A stretch of DNA of 64,000 nt from Trichomonas vaginalis G3 (taxonomy: Eukaryota; Parabasalia; Trichomonadida; Trichomonadidae): the NCBI RefSeq assembly GCF_026262505.1, contig NC_067207.1:18878082-18942081 (forward strand). The letters are read 5' to 3'. The notes under the pieces are model-generated. The model was not told the DNA's origin and did not search any database. It was given only the letters and a program-made list of their open reading frames with translations. Positions 10,144 through 20,749 of the stretch are shown in pieces; position 1 is the stretch's first letter, and the number at the start of each line of letters is the position of its first letter. A program made the position numbers and the translations under genes.

Positions 10144-11751
10144 TTAGATGGGGATGTCGCCGATGACATCGTCGATCTTGAGGACCATCTTAGCGATCTG
10201 TGTTGCAAGACGGAATTGGGAGCACTTACCGCGCATTGTTTCGACGACCTTTTGCTTCTTCATATCGTTAGTTCCAGCGAAAACGCAGTCAACACCGAGT
10301 GTTGTGATTCCTGTTTCGAGCTGCTGGCGCTTGATGTTCTCTACGGTCTCGATTGGGTTGAGGCCGGAGTTTCCTGCGAGTGCCTGTGGGATGCCCTCGA
10401 GAGCATCGGCGAAGGCCTTCATCGCGTACTGGTGGATTGTGTTGTTTGTGTCGGCTGCCTTGCGGACTGCGATGGCGGCGGCAATTTCGGATGAACCACC
10501 ACCGTAAACGATACGGTTATCGCGGATGAGGTTTCGGGCAACGCAAAGGGCGTCATGGAGTGAACGGTCGGCCTCATCGAGCATCATCTGGTTGCCACCA
10601 CGGATAAGGAATGTAACGCATGGGACGTCGGCGACACCTTCGATGAGAAGCATGTGCTGTAATGATGTTCCGAAATTGAGTTCCTTGCAGATCTTGGCTG
10701 TACCAAGTTTCTCTGGTGCGAGGTCTTCGAAGCGCTGGACGATTCTAGCGCCTGTTGTAATTGCGAGTTTCTCGATATCGCCGCCAAGAACCCAGCGAAC
10801 GGCTGGAAGATCGTTCTGGAAAAGAAGGTGATTTGCTTCATCATCGAAGCCCCACTGGCACATGACGACCTGGGCACCAGCCTTCTTAAGACGATCGATT
10901 TGGTCGAGGAAGTACTGTTGTTCGGCCTTATGAAGTTCTTCGTATTCTTCGGCTGATTTGATTGTAACTCCGTACTTTGTCTTTGGTTTCGGTGGTTCGA
11001 ATGGGCATGTGAGGACTGCAACCTTGGCGTTCTCGACATCACGTGGCATCTGGGAATGTGACCATGTCTTGTCGATTACGAGACCGTTGAGGAGCTGTGT
11101 ATCTTCGAGGCGGCCACCAACCTTGCAGACTGTTTTAATGCGCTCGAGGTTGACATCCTTGCGAGGAAGATCAGCAACGCGAAGAACAGCTTCGACAGCC
11201 ATTCTAGCGAGCTCATCACGGTAGCGGTTGACGATCTTAGAGTTGAGTGTTGTCTCGCAGACTTCATCAAGGTTATGATGATCTTCTGGAGTGAAATCTA
11301 ATGTCTCAGCAATCTCTTCGATGCGCTTGACAGCAACATCGCAAGCATGATCAAAGCCTTCAGCAATACGTAATGGGTGAAGGCCGCGATCAAGAAGACC
11401 GAGGGCTGATTCCAAAAGGCAGCCAGTAAGAACGACGACAGATGTTGTGCCATCGCCAATTTCGTTATCCATAGACTTTGAAAGATCGACAAGAAGCTTA
11501 GCAACTTGATGCTCAACTTCCATATCGTCCATAATTGTTGCACCATCGTTTGTAACATTAATTTTTCCGTGTGGTGAGACAATCATCTTGTCTAAACCAC
11601 GTGGGCCGAGTGATGTCTTTAAAACGCTTGTGACCGCTGTAGCAGCTTGAATGTTGGCACGGAGAGCTTCAATTCCCTTCAGACGCTCCTTAGTGCCTTG
11701 GTCACGGATAACAATAAATGGGTTTCCACGTTCATCGAATGCGAGAGACAT
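10144..11751 (-). CDS. CCT5: T-complex protein 1 subunit epsilon
   Basis: The 535-residue protein is a full-length group II chaperonin subunit. Family motifs are in place: TSLGPRGLDKMIV, TNDGATIM, the ATP-handling GDGTTSVVVL and, near the C-terminus, AGNSGLNPIETVE and GVDCVFAGT. The N-terminus (LAFDERGNPFIVIRDQ) is the pattern specific to CCT-epsilon, whose relatives start LAFDEYGRPFLIIKDQ. Eight different CCT subunits form the double ring that folds actin and tubulin in the cytosol, so seven partners should be elsewhere in the genome. Codon use is richer in G and C than in most neighbours, as expected for a highly expressed gene. The stop TAA is followed by A, giving TAAA. Confidence 0.95.
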   Translation of the reverse strand: MSLAFDERGNPFIVIRDQGTKERLKGIEALRANIQAATAVTSVLKTSLGPRGLDKMIVSPHGKINVTNDGATIMDDMEVEHQVAKLLVDLSKSMDNEIGDGTTSVVVLTGCLLESALGLLDRGLHPLRIAEGFDHACDVAVKRIEEIAETLDFTPEDHHNLDEVCETTLNSKIVNRYRDELARMAVEAVLRVADLPRKDVNLERIKTVCKVGGRLEDTQLLNGLVIDKTWSHSQMPRDVENAKVAVLTCPFEPPKPKTKYGVTIKSAEEYEELHKAEQQYFLDQIDRLKKAGAQVVMCQWGFDDEANHLLFQNDLPAVRWVLGGDIEKLAITTGARIVQRFEDLAPEKLGTAKICKELNFGTSLQHMLLIEGVADVPCVTFLIRGGNQMMLDEADRSLHDALCVARNLIRDNRIVYGGGSSEIAAAIAVRKAADTNNTIHQYAMKAFADALEGIPQALAGNSGLNPIETVENIKRQQLETGITTLGVDCVFAGTNDMKKQKVVETMRGKCSQFRLATQIAKMVLKIDDVIGDIPI

Positions 11752-12255
11752 TTAGATTTTATTGTAAAAAGTTTGATTGTAGCCAAGCTAAACGACCGTT
11801 TAAAATTACGAAACAGTTCATCTGACTGCTTATAGCATTTTCCTATAATTCGATCCATATATGCAATATTTGTCGTATGAATGTGCTTTTATTCGAAAAA
11901 AATTCACTCAAAAATTGAATTCAAAAATCGAAACTAGAATAAAATCATAAAATAAGAGTGTTTTCGTATTTCATATTGGATTTATTTAAATTTTCAAAAG
12001 CTAATTCTTGATAATTCATGATGGACAAATGATTTTTAAAAAAATTCTGGTCATTGTCTCTAAACATTAATGAAAATGGATTATACTGAAAGTGTGTATA
12101 TGAAATACAAAGCTTGGTTAGTACTTTCTCGTCAATCGAAATTTCCCATCAAAAAAATTATAAAAGACTCTATCTTTCAAGCCAGAAATGCATTATTCCT
12201 AGAATAAAATAGAAATAGATGTTATATTGATATTACTTCAAATCAAATTTTTAGA
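11752..12255. other. Divergent promoter region, no gene seen
   Basis: This spacer separates the 5' ends of the minus-strand CCT gene and the plus-strand discoidin-like gene. TCAAA-T/C-TTT motifs lie near both starts (for example TCAAATTTTTAGA before the ATG at 12256), similar to trichomonad initiator elements. No RNA or other gene was seen. Confidence 0.5.
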
Positions 12256-12918
12256 ATGAATTTCTTATTGATTTTATGTGAAAATATACTTACTGATTCG
12301 AACTCCATTCTGAGGAATGCTTACTATAAGAACTTAGTCGAGGTTTCTGTCAGTGGATCAACCTCCCAATACATCAACGGAACTAAGCAACTAACAAAAC
12401 CCGAGTATGTTTTTGATCAAGTACCTAAAAACTACGATTGGTGCTCTAACTGCGGAAAATCTGATAAAGATCATCCATGGGCTGTTTACTCAGTTAAGAA
12501 TCAGCTTATGAATATTAATGGTTACTACTTAAAGAGCGGATGCTGTGATACAGCAGATGATGCATGCTGCTGTTACGATGAGCAATATTATTGCTGCTTG
12601 TGCTGCATCTATTCCTGGTCCCTTCAAATATCTATGGATAATCAAACATGGAAAACAATTCATAAGGTCGAAAAGGATAATGAAATGAGGCGTTGCAAAG
12701 AAAAAACATATAAATTCAGCGAAACTCACACTGCAAAATATGTTCGACTTATTCAAGACGAATCTTGCCCAGGAGATCCACCATGCATCGCTATCAACAA
12801 AATAGAATTTATCGGAACTACTTCTGATGGTTATGCCTTAGATAATAACGTTGAATTTGATGCTGAAGATGATGATGTCAGTATCATCGGCCATATATCA
12901 AAGCAATCAGCACATTAA
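12256..12918 (+). CDS. Discoidin (F5/8 type C)-like domain protein
   Basis: The 220-residue protein contains one galactose-binding-like beta sandwich: YSVKNQLMNINGYYLKS, then WSLQISMDNQTWKTIHKVE and finally TAKYVRLIQDESC...INKIEFIG, the typical order of strands in F5/8 type C domains. A Cys-dense insert (SGCCDTADDACCCYDEQYYCCLCC) sits between the first and second blocks and is not typical of the family. The N-terminus is moderately hydrophobic (MNFLLILCENILT) but not a clear signal peptide. The tail is acidic (DAEDDD). Trichomonads have many such proteins of unknown role. Confidence 0.75.
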   Translation: MNFLLILCENILTDSNSILRNAYYKNLVEVSVSGSTSQYINGTKQLTKPEYVFDQVPKNYDWCSNCGKSDKDHPWAVYSVKNQLMNINGYYLKSGCCDTADDACCCYDEQYYCCLCCIYSWSLQISMDNQTWKTIHKVEKDNEMRRCKEKTYKFSETHTAKYVRLIQDESCPGDPPCIAINKIEFIGTTSDGYALDNNVEFDAEDDDVSIIGHISKQSAH

Positions 12919-13072
12919 AGTTTTACCTCCAAAAAAAAAATCAAATTTCAAAAAATTATATTTTTGTCAATTTAAAATCCTTATGTTTCTACGATATTTT
13001 CTGTATTATTTAAAAACGATTATTACAGTTATTTAAAATAATTTTTTTAGATAAAATACAAACAAAAAACAT

Positions 13073-14377
13073 TTATTTCTTGGATTGGTTTCTGAGATTC
13101 TTAGACTTTTCTAACAAGTCGTAGTAGTTGAATCTGAGTAAATATGCATAAAGGCCTTGTAAATAATTCATTGCGTATGATAATTCAAAATCATCAACGA
13201 CAGCCTCTCGATATGCAGAGGAAAATGCAATGTGGAAAGTAATCTCGGGGTTACAAGTTGCAAAAACGATTAAAACTAAAATTTTGAATAAAGTATCGAA
13301 ATCTAAAGCGAAATCTTCGTCCAAATTTGGTACAGTTTGCTTTATTATCTCTGGTATTTTGTTAATAACGTTCCAAAATGTTCTGGCGATGTTAAATGGA
13401 TTGATTTCGAAAACGATCGTGTTAATTTCATCAACACAGCTGTAGTATGGCCATTCTGGCATTCTCGATAACTCTGATAATGTCATCATTGCATATTTAT
13501 CTGAAAGGAATGGAACATTCATTGTTTTTGGAATCAATCTTTCTAAAACAGGAATACAGAAAGGTTCTACCGTCCAAGGGAACTGGCGGATCTGCCAGGC
13601 GATGGAGAAGAATGTATCTTCTGCAACTTCGTAAGGAACGTTCTTTGAAAGAGATTCGATAATAAAAGTAGAATCCGCAGCGGTAAGTTCATTAAATTTT
13701 GTCTTTATTCGATTTATTACTTGATTCTCGTATGTACCACTAACATAGAAGCACATATTTTTAGGAATTGTCGATAAATCAGGAAGTTTTATTTTTTTGA
13801 TGTATTTTAGGATCTTTATAAACTTAGTCATATATTTCTTATCACCGGTGATCTCCTCGATGAATTCTCTCGCGTATACGTAATATTCATCTGAATGTTC
13901 TTGAATAAAACTCGTAAATCTATCGATTTCGAGACCAGCTTTTTGGAACATAACAACTATACGATCTAAGTATTTAATTGATTTCTGTCCTATTGAAATA
14001 TCTTGCATCAAAGTACTTCTTAATGCATCAATCTTGTAATCAGATGCTTTATCAAGAAATTGTGTAATTGCATAAACATCGTCATTGAGTACTGTTCTTT
14101 CTTCAGCGCTTTCGATGATTTGTGAGTTGAAATAGCATTTTTGAGATGTCAGAACAGTAATAGCTTCACTTATCTCAAAGCTATCATCTGTTTTTTCTTT
14201 TGTGATAAATTTCTCATACTTTTTATCACTCTCAGGAAGAATGCGGATTAATGGCATTGATGTAACTGGTTTCAACATTGATGCAGGAGAAGGTTCTTCT
14301 TTAATATTGGGTTTGGAACTAGGATTAAGAAGGATATCTGTACTCGAACTCCTGTTTCTTCCATTCTTAGGCTTCAT
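13073..14377 (-). CDS. VPS9-domain protein, putative Rab5-type exchange factor
   Basis: The 434-residue protein has a basic, Ser/Pro-rich start, a long helical middle and a C-terminal block that matches the VPS9 core: ALDFDTLFKILVLIVFATCNPEI, then FSSAYREAVVDDFELSYAMNYLQGLYAYLLRF. The Asp before LFxILV and the spacing to the last helix (usually GEEGYYLTNLxSAVxFI) fit, although the usual Gly-Tyr-Tyr turn is replaced. VPS9 proteins load GTP onto Rab5/Rab21-type GTPases in endosome traffic. The missing turn could change activity. The stop TAA is followed by ATG, giving TAAA. Confidence 0.7.
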   Translation of the reverse strand: MKPKNGRNRSSSTDILLNPSSKPNIKEEPSPASMLKPVTSMPLIRILPESDKKYEKFITKEKTDDSFEISEAITVLTSQKCYFNSQIIESAEERTVLNDDVYAITQFLDKASDYKIDALRSTLMQDISIGQKSIKYLDRIVVMFQKAGLEIDRFTSFIQEHSDEYYVYAREFIEEITGDKKYMTKFIKILKYIKKIKLPDLSTIPKNMCFYVSGTYENQVINRIKTKFNELTAADSTFIIESLSKNVPYEVAEDTFFSIAWQIRQFPWTVEPFCIPVLERLIPKTMNVPFLSDKYAMMTLSELSRMPEWPYYSCVDEINTIVFEINPFNIARTFWNVINKIPEIIKQTVPNLDEDFALDFDTLFKILVLIVFATCNPEITFHIAFSSAYREAVVDDFELSYAMNYLQGLYAYLLRFNYYDLLEKSKNLRNQSKK

Positions 14378-15319
14378 AGAATGTTGTCAAAGAAAAAAAA
14401 TCAATTGATTGTTGTAATGAAAATGTGGGTAAAAAAAATAAATGATCGATTTGGAACCATATAAATGCTAATATCATTATTCAATGTAAAAGGCCGTTGG
14501 CAGATTAACAATTCAGATTGAACTGGGTCAATTTGATTTTTCGAGGTGACCAATAGTATCTATTGATGTTACTGATGATATTTTAAGTTGAGAATTCATT
14601 ACGAAGAATAATGTCCGAATCCACTAAGTCAATGGCCTTATAACTGAAGAATTGCATCAGAATAAGCATTTTATTTATGGCTGTTTATATAATTTGCATT
14701 CGGAGTTGAGAATCAAAATATATGCTATTAAATTCTATATGGATTAAAGTATTTAAACCAAAATATAATAATAGATCATTTTTATTATATATGACATTAT
14801 TTAAATTAAGGATAAATAAAAGAATTCATACGAAAAATCGTCTCTTTAATAAAAAACCTCCAAAAAAATTTTGAAAATTCAAAAATGACATTAAAAAATG
14901 TTGAGATTCTCATCATTTTGATAAAATCAAAAAAAATTTGGAATTTTCATCAACTTCATTTATGACCTATTGGAACACCCAAATGCTCCTTATCACATTT
15001 AATGAGGTAGAGCTGCTTATTTCCAAATATTATTGATTATATTTACAACAAAATCAAATTATTGTCAAAACACATATTCAACATACCAAGTAATTCTCAT
15101 TAAAGTATCGAATTAATCCTAAAACCATCTTTTTATGTTACATTTTGATTGATTTATCGAAATCGAATCGATAACCTTCAATGAATCCCAAGCACACGAA
15201 GTATCTTTAAGTTTGAATTACATTTCAACTACATTTTGAACAAATTATTTTCGATATTTCTTATAAAAAAATTTAAATAGTTAAGATTAGCAAAAAAGAA
15301 TTAATTTTTATTTACCTAT
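14378..15319. other. Intergenic, no gene seen
   Basis: A 0.94-kb AT-rich spacer; no open frame, RNA gene or repeat is supported. Confidence 0.55.
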
Positions 15320-17341
15320 CTACTTTGACGAAGATTCAGATACTTCTGAGATCTCTTCATCATCATCTAATTTAATAACTTTCTTAGAACCACTTACAGT
15401 ACCATCATTAGATCCGCTGTAGCTACTTGTTTCTTTACTCTCTGAATTCTCTTCAGCTTTCCTCTTTTCTTCTTCTTCCTTCTTTTCTTCAGTAGATTTC
15501 AACTGCCTCTTTACCAAATTATAGTAATGACCTTTCTTCTCAACAAGTTCCTTGTGGTTACCAATTTCTACGATTTCACCTGCATCAAATACGTAAATTC
15601 TTGTTGCATTTTTGATTGTTGATAATCTGTGAGCAACAATTACGCCTGTTCTTGTTTCGAGGATCTTATCAAGAGCACTTTGAACTTTCTTTTCAGATTC
15701 CGCATCCAAAGCAGAAGTTGCTTCATCGCAAATCAAAATTGTTGGATCTTTGATAACAGCTCTAGCAATTGCGATTCTCTGCTTTTGGCCACCTGAAACA
15801 GTACTTCCTCTGTCACCAACCATGTGTTTGAGTTGATCATCGAATTTGAGAACGAATTTCTTGGCATTTGCTGTCTCGAGAGCTTCCCAAACTTGTTCAT
15901 CTGTCTTCTCGTCTGTAACACCGTAGCAAACGTTCTCTTTTACTGAAGCTTGGAACAATGTTGGTTCTTGAGAAACCAAAGCCATCTTTCTGTGTAACCA
16001 GCGAGGATCGAGTTCTTTGATATCATGGCCATCGATTGTAATGATACCTTCTGTAACATCGTAGTATCTCTGTATGAGTTGGACACAAGTTGATTTACCG
16101 GAACCTGAGTGACCAACTAAAGCAATCTGTTCGTTTGGCTTGATCTCGAAGCTGACATTCTTAAGAGCCATGACATTTCTCGTTGGATAACAGAAAGAAA
16201 CGTTTTCGAATTTGATATAACCTTTGAAGTCATCGTACTTGAGGCCCCCTTCGAAGTTGATTGATGGCTGATAGTCGAGAAGCTGAACAACTCTGTTTGC
16301 GGCTTGAACGGCTCTTTGTTCTGCTTGAATTGAGTTTTCGAAGAAAACTAAGCCCATGCAACCCATCATTGTCATACCGAATACGGAAAACATTGTACCA
16401 GCTTCGAACTTTTTACCGTTCTCTTGTTTTACGACCAATTTAGAAGCATAATAAAGATTTCCAATGACAACAGCCCAAACGCAAATGAAGACAACAAAGA
16501 ACATTGTACCAATGCAGTAAACAATGTTTCTTTCGTAATGAGCTGCTTGTTCATTCTTTTCAACGAATCTGTCTGTATCCTGCTGTTCTCTGTTGAAGCC
16601 TCTGATTGTTCTGATAGCTGCAATAGTTTCTTCTGCAATTGTAATGGCACTTGAGAAGAATTTGAATCTAGAAATAGCATTCTTCTGAATAAATGGATGG
16701 AAGAGGAGCATAATGATTACAACAAATGGAATCAAGGCGAACATGATGAGGCCAAGTCTCCATGAAAGAACGAAAACTCAAACTAAGCCAATGAAGAATT
16801 GACCGAACAATTGGATCTGAAGACACTTTGTTGTACCAAAGCATTCTTGAATGATTGATGTATCTTCGCCAAGAACTGTAAGAAGAGCACCAATTGGATG
16901 AGTATCGTAAAATTTGACATCATAAGTCATTATATGTCTGAACACTTCTGATCTGATCTTTGTAGATACTCTTGCACCAACTCTGATCCAAAACATTGAA
17001 GATATTGCTCTTAATACGGCAACAACGAAAATTACAATAGAAAACCATGCTAATTGTAATGAGATCTTATGTAATGGATCTCCAGAATAGCCCATTGTAT
17101 ATTCTCCCATGAATGTAATGATATTACCAAGGAAATAGAAAGTAATAATTGGGAAAGCACCGGAAATAAGGGTTGGCAATAAGCCAGCAATAGCATATGG
17201 GTCAGAAAGAATCATTGAGTATACTTTTCCACGTGCTCTGGAGTTTTCTTCTTTGGTGAATTTTGTCTGTACAATCGCAGAGCTTTCTCTACGTGTACCT
17301 GATTTAGAATACTCAGAAGATGATCTTCTGTTGTCACTCAT
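15320..17341 (-). pseudogene. ABCB-type half ABC transporter split by one in-frame TGA
   Basis: On the minus strand one continuous frame of 674 codons encodes a membrane domain followed by an ATPase domain, except for a single TGA at 16780-16778. Upstream of it are 187 residues with three to four membrane helices and the coupling sequence around TYDVKFYDTHPIGALLT. Downstream, in the same frame, are the remaining helices and a complete nucleotide-binding domain: Walker A GHSGSGKST, the Q loop around SQEPTLF, signature VSGGQKQRIAIARA, Walker B LICDEATSALD and the H-loop VIVAHRLS. The tail is Ser/Glu rich. Everything else looks healthy, so this is a very recent null allele, a sequencing error, or read-through. 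A translation start inside the second part (ATG at 16744) would lack half the membrane domain. Confidence 0.85.
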
Positions 17342-18116
17342 TTAGTAAAAATGGCTTATATAACTGATTCTTTAGATACGAGGTTCTGATTTTGAGTTAA
17401 ATTGAGTAGAAATTCTGATGTTTACACATTCAAATTCGAGGTTAAACAACAACCTCTACAGAAAATTGAGAGATGCGAGGTTATTAGAAATAATCTTCAT
17501 GTGAGAATGAATCCTCACACTGAACCACACAAGTTCGAAAAACACTTTTCAAAATTTCTTTCTCAAAAAATTCATTCAAAATTTTGACATGGTAATTGGA
17601 ATAAAGGAGATCGATTTCGATCAAGATTGCCAATTAATATGATTATATTAGCTATAAATATTAGTCTCAAAATGAATAATGACAATTTCATATGCTTTCA
17701 ACAACAAAGATTATGGTGTAATAATCCAAAATATCATCAAATCACACAATTGGCCTCAACCATCTGTTGAGGGAGATTGAGGAATAGTTAATATCAAAAA
17801 AATATTTTTCATATCAAATTTCAAAATGACTTATATGTTAAAAAATTTTTATCTTCCTCATTTACACATGGCCCACATATCAAAAGCATTAGATGAAATT
17901 CAATAAAAAATACAATTTACAAATCTAACAAAATGTCTAACAATCAATAGTCAAATAAACAATGGATAACAAATCCATATTGAAATGAATAGAATTAAGA
18001 TAATTTTTGAGATCAAAATAAAATTTCGGAAATTAAATTCAGAAATCATGATCAAAACGACATAATTATCAATAAACATGTATAATTAATTAATTTTGAA
18101 AAATAAATAAAATTAA
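17342..18116. other. Intergenic, no gene seen
   Basis: AT-rich spacer upstream of the ABC transporter and downstream of the channel gene; nothing supported. Confidence 0.55.
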
Positions 18117-19523
18117 TTATTTGGAATTATTTGGTTCTTCACCTTTGTTACGATCCTTTCTACTTGAAACATAACTTGTTATACCATTCACAAGTTGTGG
18201 ATGTTCTTCAGCTATCTCATCAAAGTCATCTTTTGTTAATTCGAACGCTTCCACGTATGTTTCAGCAATTGCAGATGATTCGACCACGTCTCCACCAACA
18301 ACAGATGTTTCACCAAGTACAAAACCGCTGTAACCGTCATTTACTCTCAATAAACTTCCAGATGGCGAAATCAAATCAACTTTTCCTTCAGTTACGAAGT
18401 ACATTCTTGTAGCCACTCTTCCAGCCTTAATTAAGAAATCTCCTGGTGTGAAAACTCTCGGTCTCAGTGCCATTGCGATGCTTTGAAGCACTTCTTCATC
18501 GGCATTTTTGAAAATTTCCACTTTTTCAAATACATCGGCGTGAAGAGCCAGAGCCAGTTTCTTTTGGAGGGCTATTGGCATCTTCTCAGCTGTTTCGAAG
18601 AAGTCCGCTCTGTCTCTATCCATTTCCCAGACGTATTCGTAGTATCTTAATAATTCTTCCATCGAACTCTCGGAGATTCTGCGGTATTTGAACACGGAAG
18701 AGATCCTCATGTACTTGTTGAGGAAGGAATTGCGTGAAGGATCGGCTACAATGGAAACCATCGTTGAAACTAAAAAATTATAAAAGAATACACCAACAAT
18801 TTCAACGCAAATGACTACACAGACCTCTGGGAATGTGTATGGATGAAGATCTCCGTAGCCAATCGTAAGAACTGTGGTGGAAATGTAGTAAACAGTATGA
18901 AAATATTGAATTAATTTTGGTTTTTCAACCATAAAGGTTTCTGTAAGCCATGAACGATTTGGAATTTCAACGTGACCTGTATACCAGAATGCACAAGCAC
19001 AAATGTGAATGATTGTGATTAATGTTGTAAATAATCGAGAAATTTTAGAAAATGGTGAGATGTAGACAAGAGTGTTTTTGATTACATAATTAGCATCGTA
19101 CAATCTGAAGAATCTTAAGACTTTGAGAAGAAGTAAAACGTTGTATAAAACATGATTTTTTGCAAAATAGCCAATTAAATAAAATGGAATTGGGCAAATC
19201 CAGTAAATTATCTTTCTCCATAAAGGAATTGTTTGAGATATTGAATCTTTGTCATTTTTAATAACTCCTCGATGTAAAACGCCAGTTTTTAATACAATGA
19301 ATATATCTGCAAGGAAAAATGAGTCTACAACTAATGATGGAATAACCCATCTGAGTTTTCCTTGGAAATTGAATGTCCATTCAAAAGGAATTTCCCAAAG
19401 AACAATAAATGAAGAATAATACATAATATATTCCCAAAGACGCCTTAGTGGATGATATGGGTTGATGCCATATGATGGTTCTTCGTGATGACCAATACTG
19501 GATAAACTCAACTCTGAAATCAT
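18117..19523 (-). CDS. Voltage-type K+ channel with cyclic nucleotide-binding domain
   Basis: The 468-residue protein has six membrane segments, a pore loop and a C-terminal regulatory domain, the layout of CNG/HCN/plant KAT channels. The selectivity filter is in TTVLTIGYGDLHPYT, that is GYGD, typical of K+ selectivity. The S4 candidate (VLRFFRLYDANYVIKN) has few positive charges. After a linker, residues from about 325 form a cNMP-binding beta barrel (FLIKAGRVATRMYFVTEGKVDLIS...LGETSVVGG), though the usual phosphate-cassette Arg (RxA) appears as VVESSAIAET, so ligand binding is uncertain. An initiator-like TCATTTTCC lies just before the ATG. Confidence 0.88.
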   Translation of the reverse strand: MISELSLSSIGHHEEPSYGINPYHPLRRLWEYIMYYSSFIVLWEIPFEWTFNFQGKLRWVIPSLVVDSFFLADIFIVLKTGVLHRGVIKNDKDSISQTIPLWRKIIYWICPIPFYLIGYFAKNHVLYNVLLLLKVLRFFRLYDANYVIKNTLVYISPFSKISRLFTTLITIIHICACAFWYTGHVEIPNRSWLTETFMVEKPKLIQYFHTVYYISTTVLTIGYGDLHPYTFPEVCVVICVEIVGVFFYNFLVSTMVSIVADPSRNSFLNKYMRISSVFKYRRISESSMEELLRYYEYVWEMDRDRADFFETAEKMPIALQKKLALALHADVFEKVEIFKNADEEVLQSIAMALRPRVFTPGDFLIKAGRVATRMYFVTEGKVDLISPSGSLLRVNDGYSGFVLGETSVVGGDVVESSAIAETYVEAFELTKDDFDEIAEEHPQLVNGITSYVSSRKDRNKGEEPNNSK

Positions 19524-19972
19524 TTTTGGAAAATGAAGTTTCTTTTGGATATAATACTACTATTATATCGTACAGATGTCTAATTATCCTGAAGATTGGT
19601 TGAGAATTGCATTTTTATGATGAAAATTTTTAATATATTAATATATTCATTTGAACTTTAAAATTTCAATAGGTATTAACTTTCTAAGAGGTTTTGCTAA
19701 TTAAATAATCTCTATGAATGATATCAAATTATTATCATTTTATCAATAATTACAAGCCAGTATTAGCATTCCCAATCAAATTTAATAGCTTAATTAGGAG
19801 TGAAAACAAAGTATAATATGAATTGGAGTTCAATGAATTAATAATTGCAAAAATTTTGATTTTAATGAGATACTTATATGAAGAAAAATCTTTTTAATGA
19901 AGAAAATAATTTAAATACCATATAAAAACACATAGTTCCCCGAGGGAAGTAAATTGAGAAGAAAGACAATTA
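19524..19972. other. Divergent promoter region, no gene seen
   Basis: AT-rich spacer between the 5' ends of the channel and cyclin genes. TCATTTTCC lies next to the channel start; no clear motif is seen at the cyclin start. Confidence 0.5.
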
Positions 19973-20626
19973 ATGGAAAATAATGAACTTTATTATAATT
20001 TGTTCAAACAAGATACAATATCTAGAACATGTATTCGTGATGGAGGTAGAGATGAAGTCTGTAAACCATATCAAATCCAAATTGATTTCGAATCACGTTC
20101 AAAACTCATAGAATGGCTTAATGAACTAGTTGAAATATACAAATTGCAACCTGAAACATTGTATATAGCAGTTAATATGATTGATTTATATATTCTAAAG
20201 AACGTTGTTCCAATTGGTAGTTATCAGCTACTTGCAGCAACATCCCTTTATACTGCTACCAAATATAACGAAACAAACTATCCTGCTTTATCAGAATTCA
20301 TATATTTATGCGATGGTTTATATTCAAGATCGAATTTTATAGAAATGGAGCACAACATACTGAAATTCTGCCATTACTCGCTTTCATTAATATCATATAC
20401 TACAGTTGCTTATGCAATGATTGCTAAGGACAATCCTCCAGAAGATTTTGTTGATTATCTTATAAATTTTAGTAGAAAAACATTACTTACGAAAGGAATA
20501 ACGCTGATGAAACCTACAGAAGTTGCTAAATCCATTTTAGACCTTATGGAGAATGGATTCAATGTAGACCCAAATGATCTTTTGAAAAAAATTAAAATGT
20601 ATATTGTTAATGCGATTAAAAACTAA
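19973..20626 (+). CDS. Cyclin-like protein
   Basis: The 217-residue protein consists mainly of one cyclin box: SRSKLIEWLNELVEIYKLQPETLYIAVNMIDLYI, then GSYQLLAATSLYTATKYNE and FIEMEHNILKFCHYSLSL. These match the conserved R..L.dWL..v, L..a..liDr.l, lq.lg.a.l.iAsKyee and E..iL..l.w..s pattern of mitotic and G1 cyclins. The second cyclin fold is short or diverged. It should bind a cyclin-dependent kinase. No destruction box is obvious. The length is at the low end for cyclins, as in other protist examples. Confidence 0.82.
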   Translation: MENNELYYNLFKQDTISRTCIRDGGRDEVCKPYQIQIDFESRSKLIEWLNELVEIYKLQPETLYIAVNMIDLYILKNVVPIGSYQLLAATSLYTATKYNETNYPALSEFIYLCDGLYSRSNFIEMEHNILKFCHYSLSLISYTTVAYAMIAKDNPPEDFVDYLINFSRKTLLTKGITLMKPTEVAKSILDLMENGFNVDPNDLLKKIKMYIVNAIKN

Positions 20627-20749
20627 TTATTCATACATTTTATAAAAAAACAAAATACAAAATAGTTTTCAATTTTTTCAATGAGTAGTATTCAAAATTG
20701 AGAGGACAACGATTATTATACGAAAAATTATAAAATCTGAAATGAATTA

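Noticed and set aside
10148-11270. Several 60-150-residue frames on both strands inside the CCT gene
   Set aside because: They are shadows of the well-supported chaperonin frame, favoured by its higher G+C content.
16424-16680. Small frames inside the ABC transporter
   Set aside because: Shadows of the transporter frame without family support.
17402-17587. A 61-residue plus-strand frame upstream of the ABC gene
   Set aside because: No family, no homologue in the window, and it lies in a promoter spacer.
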